Shown: positions 6,378-13,596, numbered from the stretch's first letter. The stretch is DNA of 15,246 nt from Clostridiales bacterium UBA1248 (GCA_002308615.1 DBWC01000104.1:1-15246); one strand, 5' to 3'. The notes: generated by a model not told the origin, from the letters alone. Program-made: numbers and translations.

Positions 6378-9300
6378 TTATTTTATTATTTTAAGAGTAT
6401 CTATAGTGCTGTCAAATTCTTCAACGCCTTCGGCTATCTCGCTCAGCACGCCGAACATTATAACGTCGTCTTCGTCATCGAAATACACTCTGACGTATGA
6501 CTGGAGTATAAGACCGGAATTCCAGGAGTAGTCTATCTTTACGACGTCAACTCCGTCTACCTGGTATTTTTTATATCCGTAAAGCTGATACTGTCCCGGG
6601 CCGACCGCCGTGTCAAGGAACGCTTCCGCGTCCGCCTCGGTCATCGGAGCTTCATGCTTCTGACTTCTGAAATTGAAGAAGCACTGACCTTCCGGAACGT
6701 CGTTTCTCAGCGCCGACAGAAATCCCTGAAACGTCTTTACGTTGTAGTTTTCCGGAGCGTATACCGTTATTTTATCGAAATTGATCTCAACGGTGTTTTT
6801 GCTCGGTTCTTCCTCGACGGGCTTTACGCCGCTGCCGTAGACGATATTGACGTCTGCTCCGCTTACGAATCTGAACAGTACGACGACGTCTTTGTTGTCC
6901 GTTTCGCCGTCGCCGTTGCAGTCGGCAGCTGTTATGTCAATATTGCTTACCTCTATGCCGCTTACGAATCTGAACAGCGTTACAACGTCTTTGTTGTCAA
7001 CTTCCTCGTCGCAGTTAACGTCGCCGGGGATGCCGTCCGGGAATTCCGGAACGTCTATCTTTTCGCCGGCTATAAGGTTACCCGTCGCCAGACGGACCGC
7101 GGTAAAGAGCTCCTCGTCTGATTTGAACGTTCCGAGAGAGGTCGTGACCTGCTTGATAAGCAGCTCGGACGTGCCCTCGCCGTATTTTTCGTCAAGCAGT
7201 ACGAAGTAATCGTAGTCTTCTATACCGTCTCTTATCTGTTCAAGTCTTATGGATTCGACCGCTTCGTGTATCTTGCCGATTTTACCGCCGTGATATACCA
7301 AAACGCCGTTTCCGTATACCGTGTAGGGCGTATACGCGTCGGTGCTTACTTCCTTCTTCTTATCCCAGCACCACGAACCGCCGCTGACTCTGTCTTCGGT
7401 CAGGGACCAGTCGTTTACCGCGTAATACAGGAAACCGTCAACGTTATACAGCTTCTGCTGCCAGAAGAGTATGCGGTGGTCTACCGCTTTGTCGCTTATG
7501 GAGAGCGTTATTTCGGGGTAATGCGGGTAACGCGTTACGTACCACCATACCTCTTCGCCGTTTGCCTGAGCCTCTGCCATTCTCTCCGGGAACGTGCCTA
7601 TGTTCTGCTCGACCTTGGCGGAGCAGCGGTACGTGAGAGCCGGGTTGGCTTTCTTGTCGGCGTAGGTGTTGAAGAAGAACGTATGCGGACACCAGACGTT
7701 GGTGTAGCCCTTTACGTATTCAAACGCGTCGACCTTGTATTCTTTGTCGTATAAGCCGTTCAAATGCATCGGAGTGATGAGCTTATAGTCGTCGCCCCAG
7801 ATGGATTTGATGAGATTCGCGTCGTTTCTTACTCTGTTGAGAGAATCCTTGCCCATAGGCTCGTCAACGGTATAGAAATACGCTTTTTCACGCCATTCTT
7901 CCTTCTGCGACAGGAAGTTTTTGGCTCTCGTTATGTTTTCGGTCGTCGGAGCTTTGCTGTATCCTATCGGATTGAACGCCTGTACTCTCGGGTCGTCAAG
8001 ATAATATTTTATAACGTTTACCTCAAATTCATCTCCGTTGCCGTACGCGGCTTCATTGACGTACGGCATACCGTAAGCGTTGATCTTGTTTTCAAGAAGG
8101 AGATCGTAATAATTCTTGTACGTGATGCCGCTGTGATCGTGATACGGCGTATCCTCGCCGCATTTGCATCCCGGGTCGTCTCCGTAAAGCGTGCCGTTTA
8201 CGTTGTCCATAGCGTAGAGGGCCCACCAGCCGAGGTCCGCAAGAGTCTTGACGTTTGACGCGTCGGGAAGAGCGAAATCCCAGACGTACGCGTAAACGTA
8301 CGCTTTCTTTATCTCTTTTCCGTCTTTGTCCTTGACGGTCAGCGTGGCTTTATACTGACCGGCGGGCGTGTCTTTTTCGGTCTTGACTTTTATCAAAAAC
8401 ATCTGGCTCTTGTTCGCTTCAAGGCTTATCGGGCCGTCGAGCGGAGGTATCGGGTCGACTATGGACTGTCCCTCAACGTCGTCGAAGTAATAGCCGTAGT
8501 AAAGTCTCGGAGACAGTTTTGCGTCGCCGTTTACGAAATCGGTCACCTCAACGGTAAGACTTTCTCTTGCCGTTTTGGACGCGAGGACCATCTGCGCGGT
8601 CTCTATCTCGTTTTTGGCGAGTCTCATCTGATAAGTGTTCTGTCCGTTTGACGTTACAGTCTCGCCGGGAGTCTTGTAGTAGGAGTGGTCGAACCACATT
8701 ACGAGGCTCTCGTCCTCGAATTCAGCCGCGACGGGATCGTTACTGACCTCGGGAGCGGGATCAACGGCGTTTGCCATAAGATATTCAGCCTGTTTCTGCC
8801 GGCCCTTTGTAAGAGCGTGCAGATCTTCGCCGGTGCCCTCTTCGATCTTGATGTACTGGTTGAGCTCGGCGTCGTTCTTGGCGAATATGATCTGATTTAT
8901 AAGGAGGGATTCTCCGTCGCCGGTGCCGTTTAACATCCAGTCAATGCGGAAGCCGTATATGTCGCCCGCCCAGCCCTTGGCGCTGCTCATGTTTACAACG
9001 ACGTACTGCCATTCCTCATCGCCGTCCATAAAGCTGGATACGACGCTGTATCCGCCCGTGGGGCTCATGGCACCCTTGTTGGTGCAGTAGAATATCTCAA
9101 ATACGTTGTTTGAGCAGAACTGCTGTTTGACCTTGAATATAACGTATTTGATCGTCTCCGCCTGGGGAGCGGAAGAAAGCAGATCGAGAGATCTTATATA
9201 TCCTCTGTAATTAAAGTATATATACGGGTCTGTGTAAGGAGATTTCAGGTCAAGCTTTATGGAATAACCCGCCTCCGTGTCGTCTTCGATAACGCTCGCA

Positions 9301-9455
9301 GTCGTGCTGTTCGGCTGTGTAAGATATGTCGAAACAGACGGATCGAACGTCAGTGCCGTCGCGCTTTTTGCGGCGTTTCCGGCGTATACCGTGACAGAAG
9401 CTGCGCACGCCGCCGCCATGCAAAGCAAAAGCAGAACGGAAATGATCTTTTTCAT
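6378..9455 (-). CDS. Secreted DUF4091 (GH123-like) glycosidase with type I dockerin
   Basis: This is a 1025-residue extracellular protein. A signal peptide with K2-K3 and a Leu/Ala core ends near A-x-A at about residue 25. Residues ~35-205 look like a beta-sandwich (CBM-like). Residues ~240-770 are the DUF4091 region. It holds Y-T-V-D-E-P with adjacent acidic residues D531-E532, which I read as the counterpart of the catalytic Asp-Glu pair of GH123 hexosaminidases. It ends in the typical R-D-G-I-E-D-Y-D-Y-F near 745. A type I dockerin follows at 811-866: D812, N814, D816, D820 and D823 in the first calcium loop, and D845, N847, D849, D853 and D856 in the second. Residues ~880-1025 form an extra domain I do not recognise. 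The start ATG 9455 has AAGGAAG upstream. Cleavage of host or plant glycans is inferred. A dockerin implies docking to a cohesin scaffold encoded elsewhere. Confidence 0.88.
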   Translation of the reverse strand: MKKIISVLLLLCMAAACAASVTVYAGNAAKSATALTFDPSVSTYLTQPNSTTASVIEDDTEAGYSIKLDLKSPYTDPYIYFNYRGYIRSLDLLSSAPQAETIKYVIFKVKQQFCSNNVFEIFYCTNKGAMSPTGGYSVVSSFMDGDEEWQYVVVNMSSAKGWAGDIYGFRIDWMLNGTGDGESLLINQIIFAKNDAELNQYIKIEEGTGEDLHALTKGRQKQAEYLMANAVDPAPEVSNDPVAAEFEDESLVMWFDHSYYKTPGETVTSNGQNTYQMRLAKNEIETAQMVLASKTARESLTVEVTDFVNGDAKLSPRLYYGYYFDDVEGQSIVDPIPPLDGPISLEANKSQMFLIKVKTEKDTPAGQYKATLTVKDKDGKEIKKAYVYAYVWDFALPDASNVKTLADLGWWALYAMDNVNGTLYGDDPGCKCGEDTPYHDHSGITYKNYYDLLLENKINAYGMPYVNEAAYGNGDEFEVNVIKYYLDDPRVQAFNPIGYSKAPTTENITRAKNFLSQKEEWREKAYFYTVDEPMGKDSLNRVRNDANLIKSIWGDDYKLITPMHLNGLYDKEYKVDAFEYVKGYTNVWCPHTFFFNTYADKKANPALTYRCSAKVEQNIGTFPERMAEAQANGEEVWWYVTRYPHYPEITLSISDKAVDHRILFWQQKLYNVDGFLYYAVNDWSLTEDRVSGGSWCWDKKKEVSTDAYTPYTVYGNGVLVYHGGKIGKIHEAVESIRLEQIRDGIEDYDYFVLLDEKYGEGTSELLIKQVTTSLGTFKSDEELFTAVRLATGNLIAGEKIDVPEFPDGIPGDVNCDEEVDNKDVVTLFRFVSGIEVSNIDITAADCNGDGETDNKDVVVLFRFVSGADVNIVYGSGVKPVEEEPSKNTVEINFDKITVYAPENYNVKTFQGFLSALRNDVPEGQCFFNFRSQKHEAPMTEADAEAFLDTAVGPGQYQLYGYKKYQVDGVDVVKIDYSWNSGLILQSYVRVYFDDEDDVIMFGVLSEIAEGVEEFDSTIDTLKIIK

Positions 9456-9516
9456 ATTCTTCTTCCTTTCTTATATAGCGGAGAGATTTTTCCCGCCGCC
9501 GTTATTAAGCCTTTTC

Positions 9517-9545
9517 ATTATATCAAAATTACCCCCTTTTGTCAA
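9517..9545 (-). promoter_or_regulatory. Perfect sigma-A promoter of the DUF4091 gene
   Basis: The minus strand reads TTGACA (9545-9540), 17 nt, TATAAT (9522-9517), a full consensus match with optimal spacing. The leader to the start codon is about 55 nt. It stands back to back with the plus-strand promoter at 9580-9608, with 34 bp between the two -35 boxes. Confidence 0.9.
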
Positions 9546-9579
9546 CACTTTTTTTATTTATATTTAGTAAAATACAGCC

Positions 9580-9608
9580 TTGACATTTGAGGAAAAAAAT
9601 AGTATAAT
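9580..9608 (+). promoter_or_regulatory. Perfect sigma-A promoter of the PTS IIC-holA operon
   Basis: TTGACA (9580-9585), 17 nt, TATAAT (9603-9608), a full consensus match. Transcription should begin near 9615, which rules out the in-frame TTG at 9580 as a start codon and supports ATG 9637. No terminator is visible before 12885, so this promoter probably serves all four genes. Confidence 0.9.
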
Positions 9609-9636
9609 CAATATAACGATAATTGAGGGCGGTATA

Positions 9637-10713
9637 ATGAAAAAATTTAAGGATTATTTGAAAAGATTATTTATCGACGGTCTTTCCGGCATGGCTACCG
9701 GGCTTTTCGCAACGCTTATCATAGGTACGATAATAGCGCAGATAGGCTCGTATATACCCGGATTCATCGGAGGTCTCATAGTTTCCGTGGGCAAGACCGC
9801 GCAGTTCGTAATGGGCGCCGGTATCGGCGCGGGCGTTGCGATAAAATACAAGCAGTCTCCGCTCGTCACCATTTCCGCGGCTGTCTGCGGTATGGTGGGC
9901 GCGTACGCGTCGCAGATAATCGGCGGTACGATACTGACCGACGCGGGTCTTATCAACCTTCGCGCGCCCGGCGAGCCGCTCGGCGCGTTCATAGCCGCAT
10001 ACGTCGGCATAGAGTTAGGCAGACTCGTTTCCGGCAAGACAAAGGTGGATATACTCGTCACGCCGCTCGTGTCCATAGTCGCGGGCTCGACGATCGGACT
10101 TCTTATCGGTCCGCCCGTTTCCGCGTTTATGAGCTGGCTCGGCGGCATAATCAACTGGGCGGCGGAACAGCATCCGTTTATAATGGGCATAGTCATAGCC
10201 GTGCTCATGGGTATGTTCTTAACGCTGCCTATAAGCTCCGCCGCGATAGGAGTTTCTCTCGGTCTGTCCGGCATCGCCGCGGGCGCGGCGACAGTCGGCT
10301 GCTGCGCGAATATGATAGGCTTCGCGGTCATCAGCTTCCGTGAAAACAAGGTCGGCGGTCTGATATCGCAGGGCATAGGCACAAGCATGCTTCAGATGCC
10401 GAATATAGTCAAAAACCCGCGTATATGGATCCCGGCGATAGTCAGCTCCGCGATCCTCGGACCCGTATCGACGCTCTGGGTAAAGATGCAGGGCAATCCG
10501 GTTGGCTCCGGTATGGGCACGTCCGGTCTTATAGGGCCGATAATGAGCTTTACGGTCATGACCGGCGCGGAGGTCGGCGAACCCGTGTGGCTCGTCATAA
10601 TAAAAATACTTCTTATGTACTTCATACTTCCGGCGGCTATTTCGCTCGGAATATCGGAGCTTATGAGAAAGCTCAAATGGATCAAACCGGGAGACCTTTC
10701 CTTAAGCGTGTGA
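9637..10713 (+). CDS. PTS_EIIC_2-type sugar transporter membrane subunit
   Basis: This 358-residue membrane protein has about nine to ten hydrophobic segments and is very rich in Gly, Ala and Ile. The family features I recognise are F-I-D-G-L-S-G-M-A-T-G-L-F near the N-terminus, K-T-K-V-D-I-L-V-T-P-L-V-S mid-protein, L-T-L-P-I-S-S-A-A-I, G-T-S-M-L-Q-M-P-N-I-V-K-N-P-R and G-S-G-M-G-T-S-G-L. They place it in the putative EIIC family PF13303. Members are predicted to form the membrane channel of a sugar phosphotransferase, but the sugar is unknown. No EIIA or EIIB domain is fused or nearby, so phosphoryl transfer partners, if any, are elsewhere. I chose ATG 9637 (GAGGGCGG upstream) because the longer frame from TTG 9580 would include the promoter -35 box. 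It is the first gene of the holA operon. Confidence 0.88.
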   Translation: MKKFKDYLKRLFIDGLSGMATGLFATLIIGTIIAQIGSYIPGFIGGLIVSVGKTAQFVMGAGIGAGVAIKYKQSPLVTISAAVCGMVGAYASQIIGGTILTDAGLINLRAPGEPLGAFIAAYVGIELGRLVSGKTKVDILVTPLVSIVAGSTIGLLIGPPVSAFMSWLGGIINWAAEQHPFIMGIVIAVLMGMFLTLPISSAAIGVSLGLSGIAAGAATVGCCANMIGFAVISFRENKVGGLISQGIGTSMLQMPNIVKNPRIWIPAIVSSAILGPVSTLWVKMQGNPVGSGMGTSGLIGPIMSFTVMTGAEVGEPVWLVIIKILLMYFILPAAISLGISELMRKLKWIKPGDLSLSV

Positions 10714-10736
10714 TTTGATTTTAAATCGGGTAAAAA

Positions 10737-11756
10737 ATGGAAAAACAGGACATAGTAAAGCTGACAAAGGAAATAATAGCTTCCCCTCCGTCCGGTCTGT
10801 ACTTTCTGTACGGGGCGGAGGAGTATTTGAAGCGCCGTTTTTTGCTCGACTTAAAAGCCGCGGTCATACCGGGGGACGTCGCGGACCTCAATTTTTCCGC
10901 CGTGTCGGGACCCGATCAGTCGGAGAGGGTGCTTGAGCTTGCGTACACTCTGCCGCAGTTTGCGGAGCGCCGGATGATAGTATGGTACAATTCCGGATAT
11001 CCGAATATGCAGCAGAGATATAAGAAAAAAGCGGATGAAATAATAGAAAAAATAAGCGGTTTTCCGTATCTTGTACTTGTGCTCTACACAACGGAGGACG
11101 AATTTTCCGGCGGCGGCAGGGACGATAAAGCGGCGCTGTCAAAAATAAAAGGCACGACGCTGTTCTTTGACAAGCTGACGCCCGCGCGCGTAAAAAAATG
11201 GGTCATCCGCCATTTTGAATCCGAAAATATTGAAGCGTCCGAATCTGACGCGGACTATTTAATTGCGCGCTGCGGCACGGGTATGACGGAGCTTTCGGCG
11301 GCAATATCGAAGCTCTGCGCGTACGTTACCGAAAAAGGCAGAACACAGATAAACCGCGCGGATATCGAGGAGCTTATACCGCAGAAAATAACGTTTTCCG
11401 CGTTTTTCATATCGGACAACATAAGAAAACGCGACCCGTCCGCACTTATCGCGTATATAAACGACGCGAAAAGCAGAGCGGAAAAGCCGCAGATAATATT
11501 GTCAACGATAATAGCGGAGGCGGAAAAGCTCTGCCGCATAAAGCTGGCGCAGAAAAACGGGCTGACGTATCAGCAGGCGGCGCAGCAGCTCGGGATGAAC
11601 GAATACGTCGTTAAGCTGGCTTATCCGTCCGTCGCCGACGTACCGGAGAAGCGCTGCTTCAGATTTTTACACGCCTGCTTCGAGGCGGACAAGGCGGTGA
11701 AAAACACCTCGTCCGACAACTGGGGCGTTCTTATGCAGCTCGTTTGCAGTATATGA
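10737..11756 (+). CDS. holA: DNA polymerase III subunit delta
   Basis: This 339-residue clamp-loader subunit opens the beta sliding clamp and helps load it on primed DNA. The length fits HolA (usually about 330-350). The N-terminal AAA+-like domain (~residues 17-140) begins Y-F-L-Y-G-A-E-E-Y-L, where other AAA+ proteins have a Walker A; delta naturally lacks a working ATP site. The helical C-terminal collar domain covers ~215-339, with L-I-P-Q-K-I-T-F-S-A-F at its boundary and Q-I-I-L-S-T-I-I-A-E-A at its core. The gene starts 23 nt after the PTS IIC gene with only a weak GGGT ribosome binding site, so translation may depend on the upstream gene. Its stop codon overlaps the next start (ATGA). 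Isoleucine is overwhelmingly ATA. Confidence 0.93.
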   Translation: MEKQDIVKLTKEIIASPPSGLYFLYGAEEYLKRRFLLDLKAAVIPGDVADLNFSAVSGPDQSERVLELAYTLPQFAERRMIVWYNSGYPNMQQRYKKKADEIIEKISGFPYLVLVLYTTEDEFSGGGRDDKAALSKIKGTTLFFDKLTPARVKKWVIRHFESENIEASESDADYLIARCGTGMTELSAAISKLCAYVTEKGRTQINRADIEELIPQKITFSAFFISDNIRKRDPSALIAYINDAKSRAEKPQIILSTIIAEAEKLCRIKLAQKNGLTYQQAAQQLGMNEYVVKLAYPSVADVPEKRCFRFLHACFEADKAVKNTSSDNWGVLMQLVCSI

Positions 11757-12343
11757 GGATAAGGATAGATATGCCCGTTATCGTAGAGGGCAAGTACGAT
11801 AAAATAAAGCTGTCGTCGCTGCTTGACGCGGAAATAATAACGACAAACGGCTTCGGAATTTTCAAAGACAAACAGAAAAAAGACTGTATCAAAGCGCTTT
11901 GCCAAAACGGCGTTATAATAGCCACGGACAGCGACGGAGCGGGGAATCTCATACGCGGGCACTTAAAAGGCATTCTGCCGCCCGAAAAGATATATAACGT
12001 ATATATACCGCAGATAAAGGGCAGGGAAAAGCGCAAAAAAGAAGACTCCGCGGAGGGATATTTAGGCGTTGAGGGGACGGACGTTGAAACGCTTATCAAG
12101 CTGTTTCTGCCGTTTGCCTCTTCCGAAAGTGAGCCCGAAAAAGACGTTATTACAAGGACGGATCTGTATAATTACGGCTTTTTCGGCAAAGATAACTCGG
12201 CGGAAAAAAGAAAAAAACTCTGTAGCGCTCTGTCCTTGCCGGACAACCTGTCCGCAAAGGAGCTTTGCTCCGTGATAAGCAGACTTTATAAGCGCGCTGA
12301 TATAGAGAAGATAATAAAGGATATTGACGGGGGAAAAATATGA
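11753..12343 (+). CDS. TOPRIM domain protein, RNase M5-like (DUF4093)
   Basis: This protein of 196 residues (from ATG 11753) resembles RNase M5, the nuclease that matures 5S rRNA. The TOPRIM fold covers residues 1-100. Its catalytic acidic residues are visible: E in P-V-I-V-E-G-K-Y-D near residue 11, and the D-x-D in A-T-D-S-D-G-A-G near 62-64. The second half (E-G-T-D-V-E...) matches the layout of Clostridial DUF4093-containing relatives more than Bacillus RnmV, so 5S processing is likely but not proven. The frame continues upstream to a TTG at 11744. ATG 11753 overlaps the holA stop as ATGA and gives the family-like N-terminus. ATG 11771 is an alternative with AAGGA 5 nt upstream. The gene ends by overlapping the GtrA start, again as ATGA. 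Confidence 0.82.
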   Translation: MRIRIDMPVIVEGKYDKIKLSSLLDAEIITTNGFGIFKDKQKKDCIKALCQNGVIIATDSDGAGNLIRGHLKGILPPEKIYNVYIPQIKGREKRKKEDSAEGYLGVEGTDVETLIKLFLPFASSESEPEKDVITRTDLYNYGFFGKDNSAEKRKKLCSALSLPDNLSAKELCSVISRLYKRADIEKIIKDIDGGKI

Positions 12344-12885
12344 CGGCTTTTTTGACCGATACGATATTCGGCGTAAAAATTTATATCTGGGTGCTCATAG
12401 CGGAATACGCTCTGATCGCCTGCGGGCTTTTATATCTGATATTCCGCAAAAAAGCGGACGAATGGATAAAAAAGCATAAGGAGATAGTGCTTTATATCGT
12501 TTTCGGCGGACTTACCACGCTTGTGAACTATCTTGTTTTCTACCCGCTCGTCAACATCCCCGGGATGCAGGACAACGTCAGCTGGTGGACGCTCGTCGTA
12601 AACGTCATAGCGTGGGTCGCCGCGGTGGCGTTCGCGTACGTTACGAACAAATTTTTCGTATTTCAAAGCAAGGATAAGAGCGGCAAAACCGTTTTCCGTG
12701 AGATAGTTTCGTTCGTCGGCGCGCGCGTCGCCTCGCTTTTGATAGAAGAGGCGATACTCGCCCTTTTCGTAACGCTTCTTCATTTCAACGAAAATCTCAT
12801 AAAGCTGATAGCGTCGATCGGAACGGTGATTATAAACTACTTTTTCAGCAAGTTCGTTATTTTCAGAAAGAAAAAAAGCAGTTGA
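12340..12885 (+). CDS. GtrA family membrane protein
   Basis: This 181-residue protein carries the GtrA-like core at about residues 45-180, with four membrane segments. Typical signatures are F-G-G-L-T-T-L-V-N-Y after the first positive patch, F-A-Y-V-T-N-K-F-F-V-F in the middle, and a closing N-Y-F-F-S-K-F-V-I-F followed by a Lys-rich tail. GtrA proteins are thought to move or retain polyprenyl-phosphate-linked sugars across the membrane for cell-surface glycosylation. The protein has an extra N-terminal membrane helix (~residues 10-35) and is longer than the usual 120-150 residues. The start overlaps the previous stop (ATGA), with GGGGG just upstream. No glycosyltransferase is adjacent, so its partner is elsewhere. 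Confidence 0.88.
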   Translation: MTAFLTDTIFGVKIYIWVLIAEYALIACGLLYLIFRKKADEWIKKHKEIVLYIVFGGLTTLVNYLVFYPLVNIPGMQDNVSWWTLVVNVIAWVAAVAFAYVTNKFFVFQSKDKSGKTVFREIVSFVGARVASLLIEEAILALFVTLLHFNENLIKLIASIGTVIINYFFSKFVIFRKKKSS

Positions 12886-12900
12886 GGTAAATGAAAAACT

Positions 12901-13058
12901 TGTCCCGTAAGGGACACATCGAGCCGGAACGGCACATCGAGCGTCAGCATATCGACTTTTTATCGATATATCGCTTAAAGCGATTCGATATGTTTTGCTT
13001 AACGCAAAACTCGATATGTGCGTCTTACGCCGCACTCGATATGTTTGCTTACGCAAAC
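12901..13058. repeat. Array of seven to eight hairpins separated by TCGATATG-type words, with inverted halves
   Basis: Hairpins read along the plus strand: TGTCCC-GTAA-GGGACA (12901-12916), GCCG-GAA-CGGC (12923-12933), weak GC-GTCA-GC (12941-12948), TATCGA...TCGATA (12950-12968), CGCT-TAA-AGCG (12972-12982), GTTTTGC-TTAAC-GCAAAAC (12992-13010), GTGCG...CGCAC (13018-13035) and GTTTGC-TTAC-GCAAAC (13043-13058). Between them the left half has CACATCGAG, CACATCGAG and CATATCGAC. The right half has ATTCGATATG, CTCGATATG and CTCGATATG, the reverse-complement type. Stem sequences are unrelated to each other, but each is self-complementary. The array lies between convergent genes, 15 nt after the GtrA stop and 10 nt from the 80-residue gene's stop. 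Confidence 0.85.
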
Positions 13059-13068
13059 AAGAATAAAT

Positions 13069-13311
13069 TTACAGCAAAATAAATATCAGCGCCATCAGCA
13101 CAAGCGCGTTTTTCTCCCAGCCGCCCGAGATCACTATAAAAATAATGACGGCGATAAGTATCTCATCCGTGCCGACGGACGATAAAAAACCGGGTTTTTC
13201 CGGAGCTTTTTCAATACGTTCCGGCTCTTGCGGCTGTTTTATCTGAACTTTCGGCTGCATCGCCGTGACGCCGTAATCCTTCGGCGGCTGTCTGTATTGC
13301 TGTGCGTACAT
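13069..13311 (-). CDS. Small membrane-anchored protein of unknown function
   Basis: This 80-residue protein belongs to no family I recognise. Residues 1-45 are polar and rich in Gln, Pro, Lys and Glu (M-Y-A-Q-Q-Y-R-Q-P-P-K-D at the start), so probably unstructured. The C-terminal part begins with S-V-G-T-D-E and holds two hydrophobic stretches, I-L-I-A-V-I-I-F-I-V-I and A-L-V-L-M-A-L-I-F-I-L-L, split by S-G-G-W-E-K-N. The last stretch runs to the very end of the chain. That looks like a membrane hairpin with a cytoplasmic or surface tail. The start ATG (13311) has AAGG upstream and lies 3 nt after the stop of the 93-residue gene, so it is the last gene of a three-gene operon. Confidence 0.7.
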   Translation of the reverse strand: MYAQQYRQPPKDYGVTAMQPKVQIKQPQEPERIEKAPEKPGFLSSVGTDEILIAVIIFIVISGGWEKNALVLMALIFILL

Positions 13312-13314
13312 ATT

Positions 13315-13596
13315 CTACCTTATATCCTTGAATTCCGAAGCGAGCGCGGCGAGTGAAAGCAGTCTTATCGCCTTATCCGCTCTCTTCTGTCTTTCCGGGG
13401 ATAAAAACGGTTTGAGCGCTTTCAGCAGCGCCGCGCCTTCGGACTGCTTTTCCGGCAGGGCCGGCTTTTTTGTATCCTCCCCGCCGTCGTCCGACGGGGA
13501 TGGATTGCCGAGCAAGGACGAAACGGCGGCGACCGCCGCGGACAGCTTCTCCGGGTCGGACAAAAGCGCGGATAAAACGTCACCGCTTGTATCCAT
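13315..13596 (-). CDS. Small helical protein of unknown function
   Basis: This 93-residue protein is of unrecognised family. The N-terminal helical part (~residues 1-30) contains D-V-L-S-A-L-L-S-D-P-E-K-L and a run of Ala, Val and Ser ending L-L-G-N. A low-complexity linker rich in Pro, Asp, Gly and Lys follows (~30-53). A second helical part then runs to the end (K-A-L-K-P-F-L-S-P-E-R, then a basic and Leu/Ala-rich helix). I place the start at ATG 13596. An in-frame TTG two codons earlier is less likely. It overlaps the stop of the upstream 84-residue gene by 17 nt and has no clear ribosome binding site, so it is probably translated by coupling. Confidence 0.7.
   Translation of the reverse strand: MDTSGDVLSALLSDPEKLSAAVAAVSSLLGNPSPSDDGGEDTKKPALPEKQSEGAALLKALKPFLSPERQKRADKAIRLLSLAALASEFKDIR

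Noticed and set aside
6378..9455. Calling a cellulosome locus from the dockerin.
   Set aside because: No cohesin or scaffoldin is in the window, and a single dockerin protein does not establish such a complex.
9580..9636. Upstream in-frame TTG start for the PTS IIC protein.
   Set aside because: The codon is itself part of the -35 box of a perfect promoter and would lie upstream of the transcript start.
12901..13058. CRISPR array.
   Set aside because: The constant words are only 7-10 nt, occur in both orientations, and the variable parts are palindromes of changing length. No cas gene is in the window.
12891..13082. A 63-codon plus-strand frame with GAGG just before its ATG.
   Set aside because: It consists almost wholly of the hairpin array, and the spacing from GAGG to ATG is only 3 nt. 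The product looks like translated repeat.
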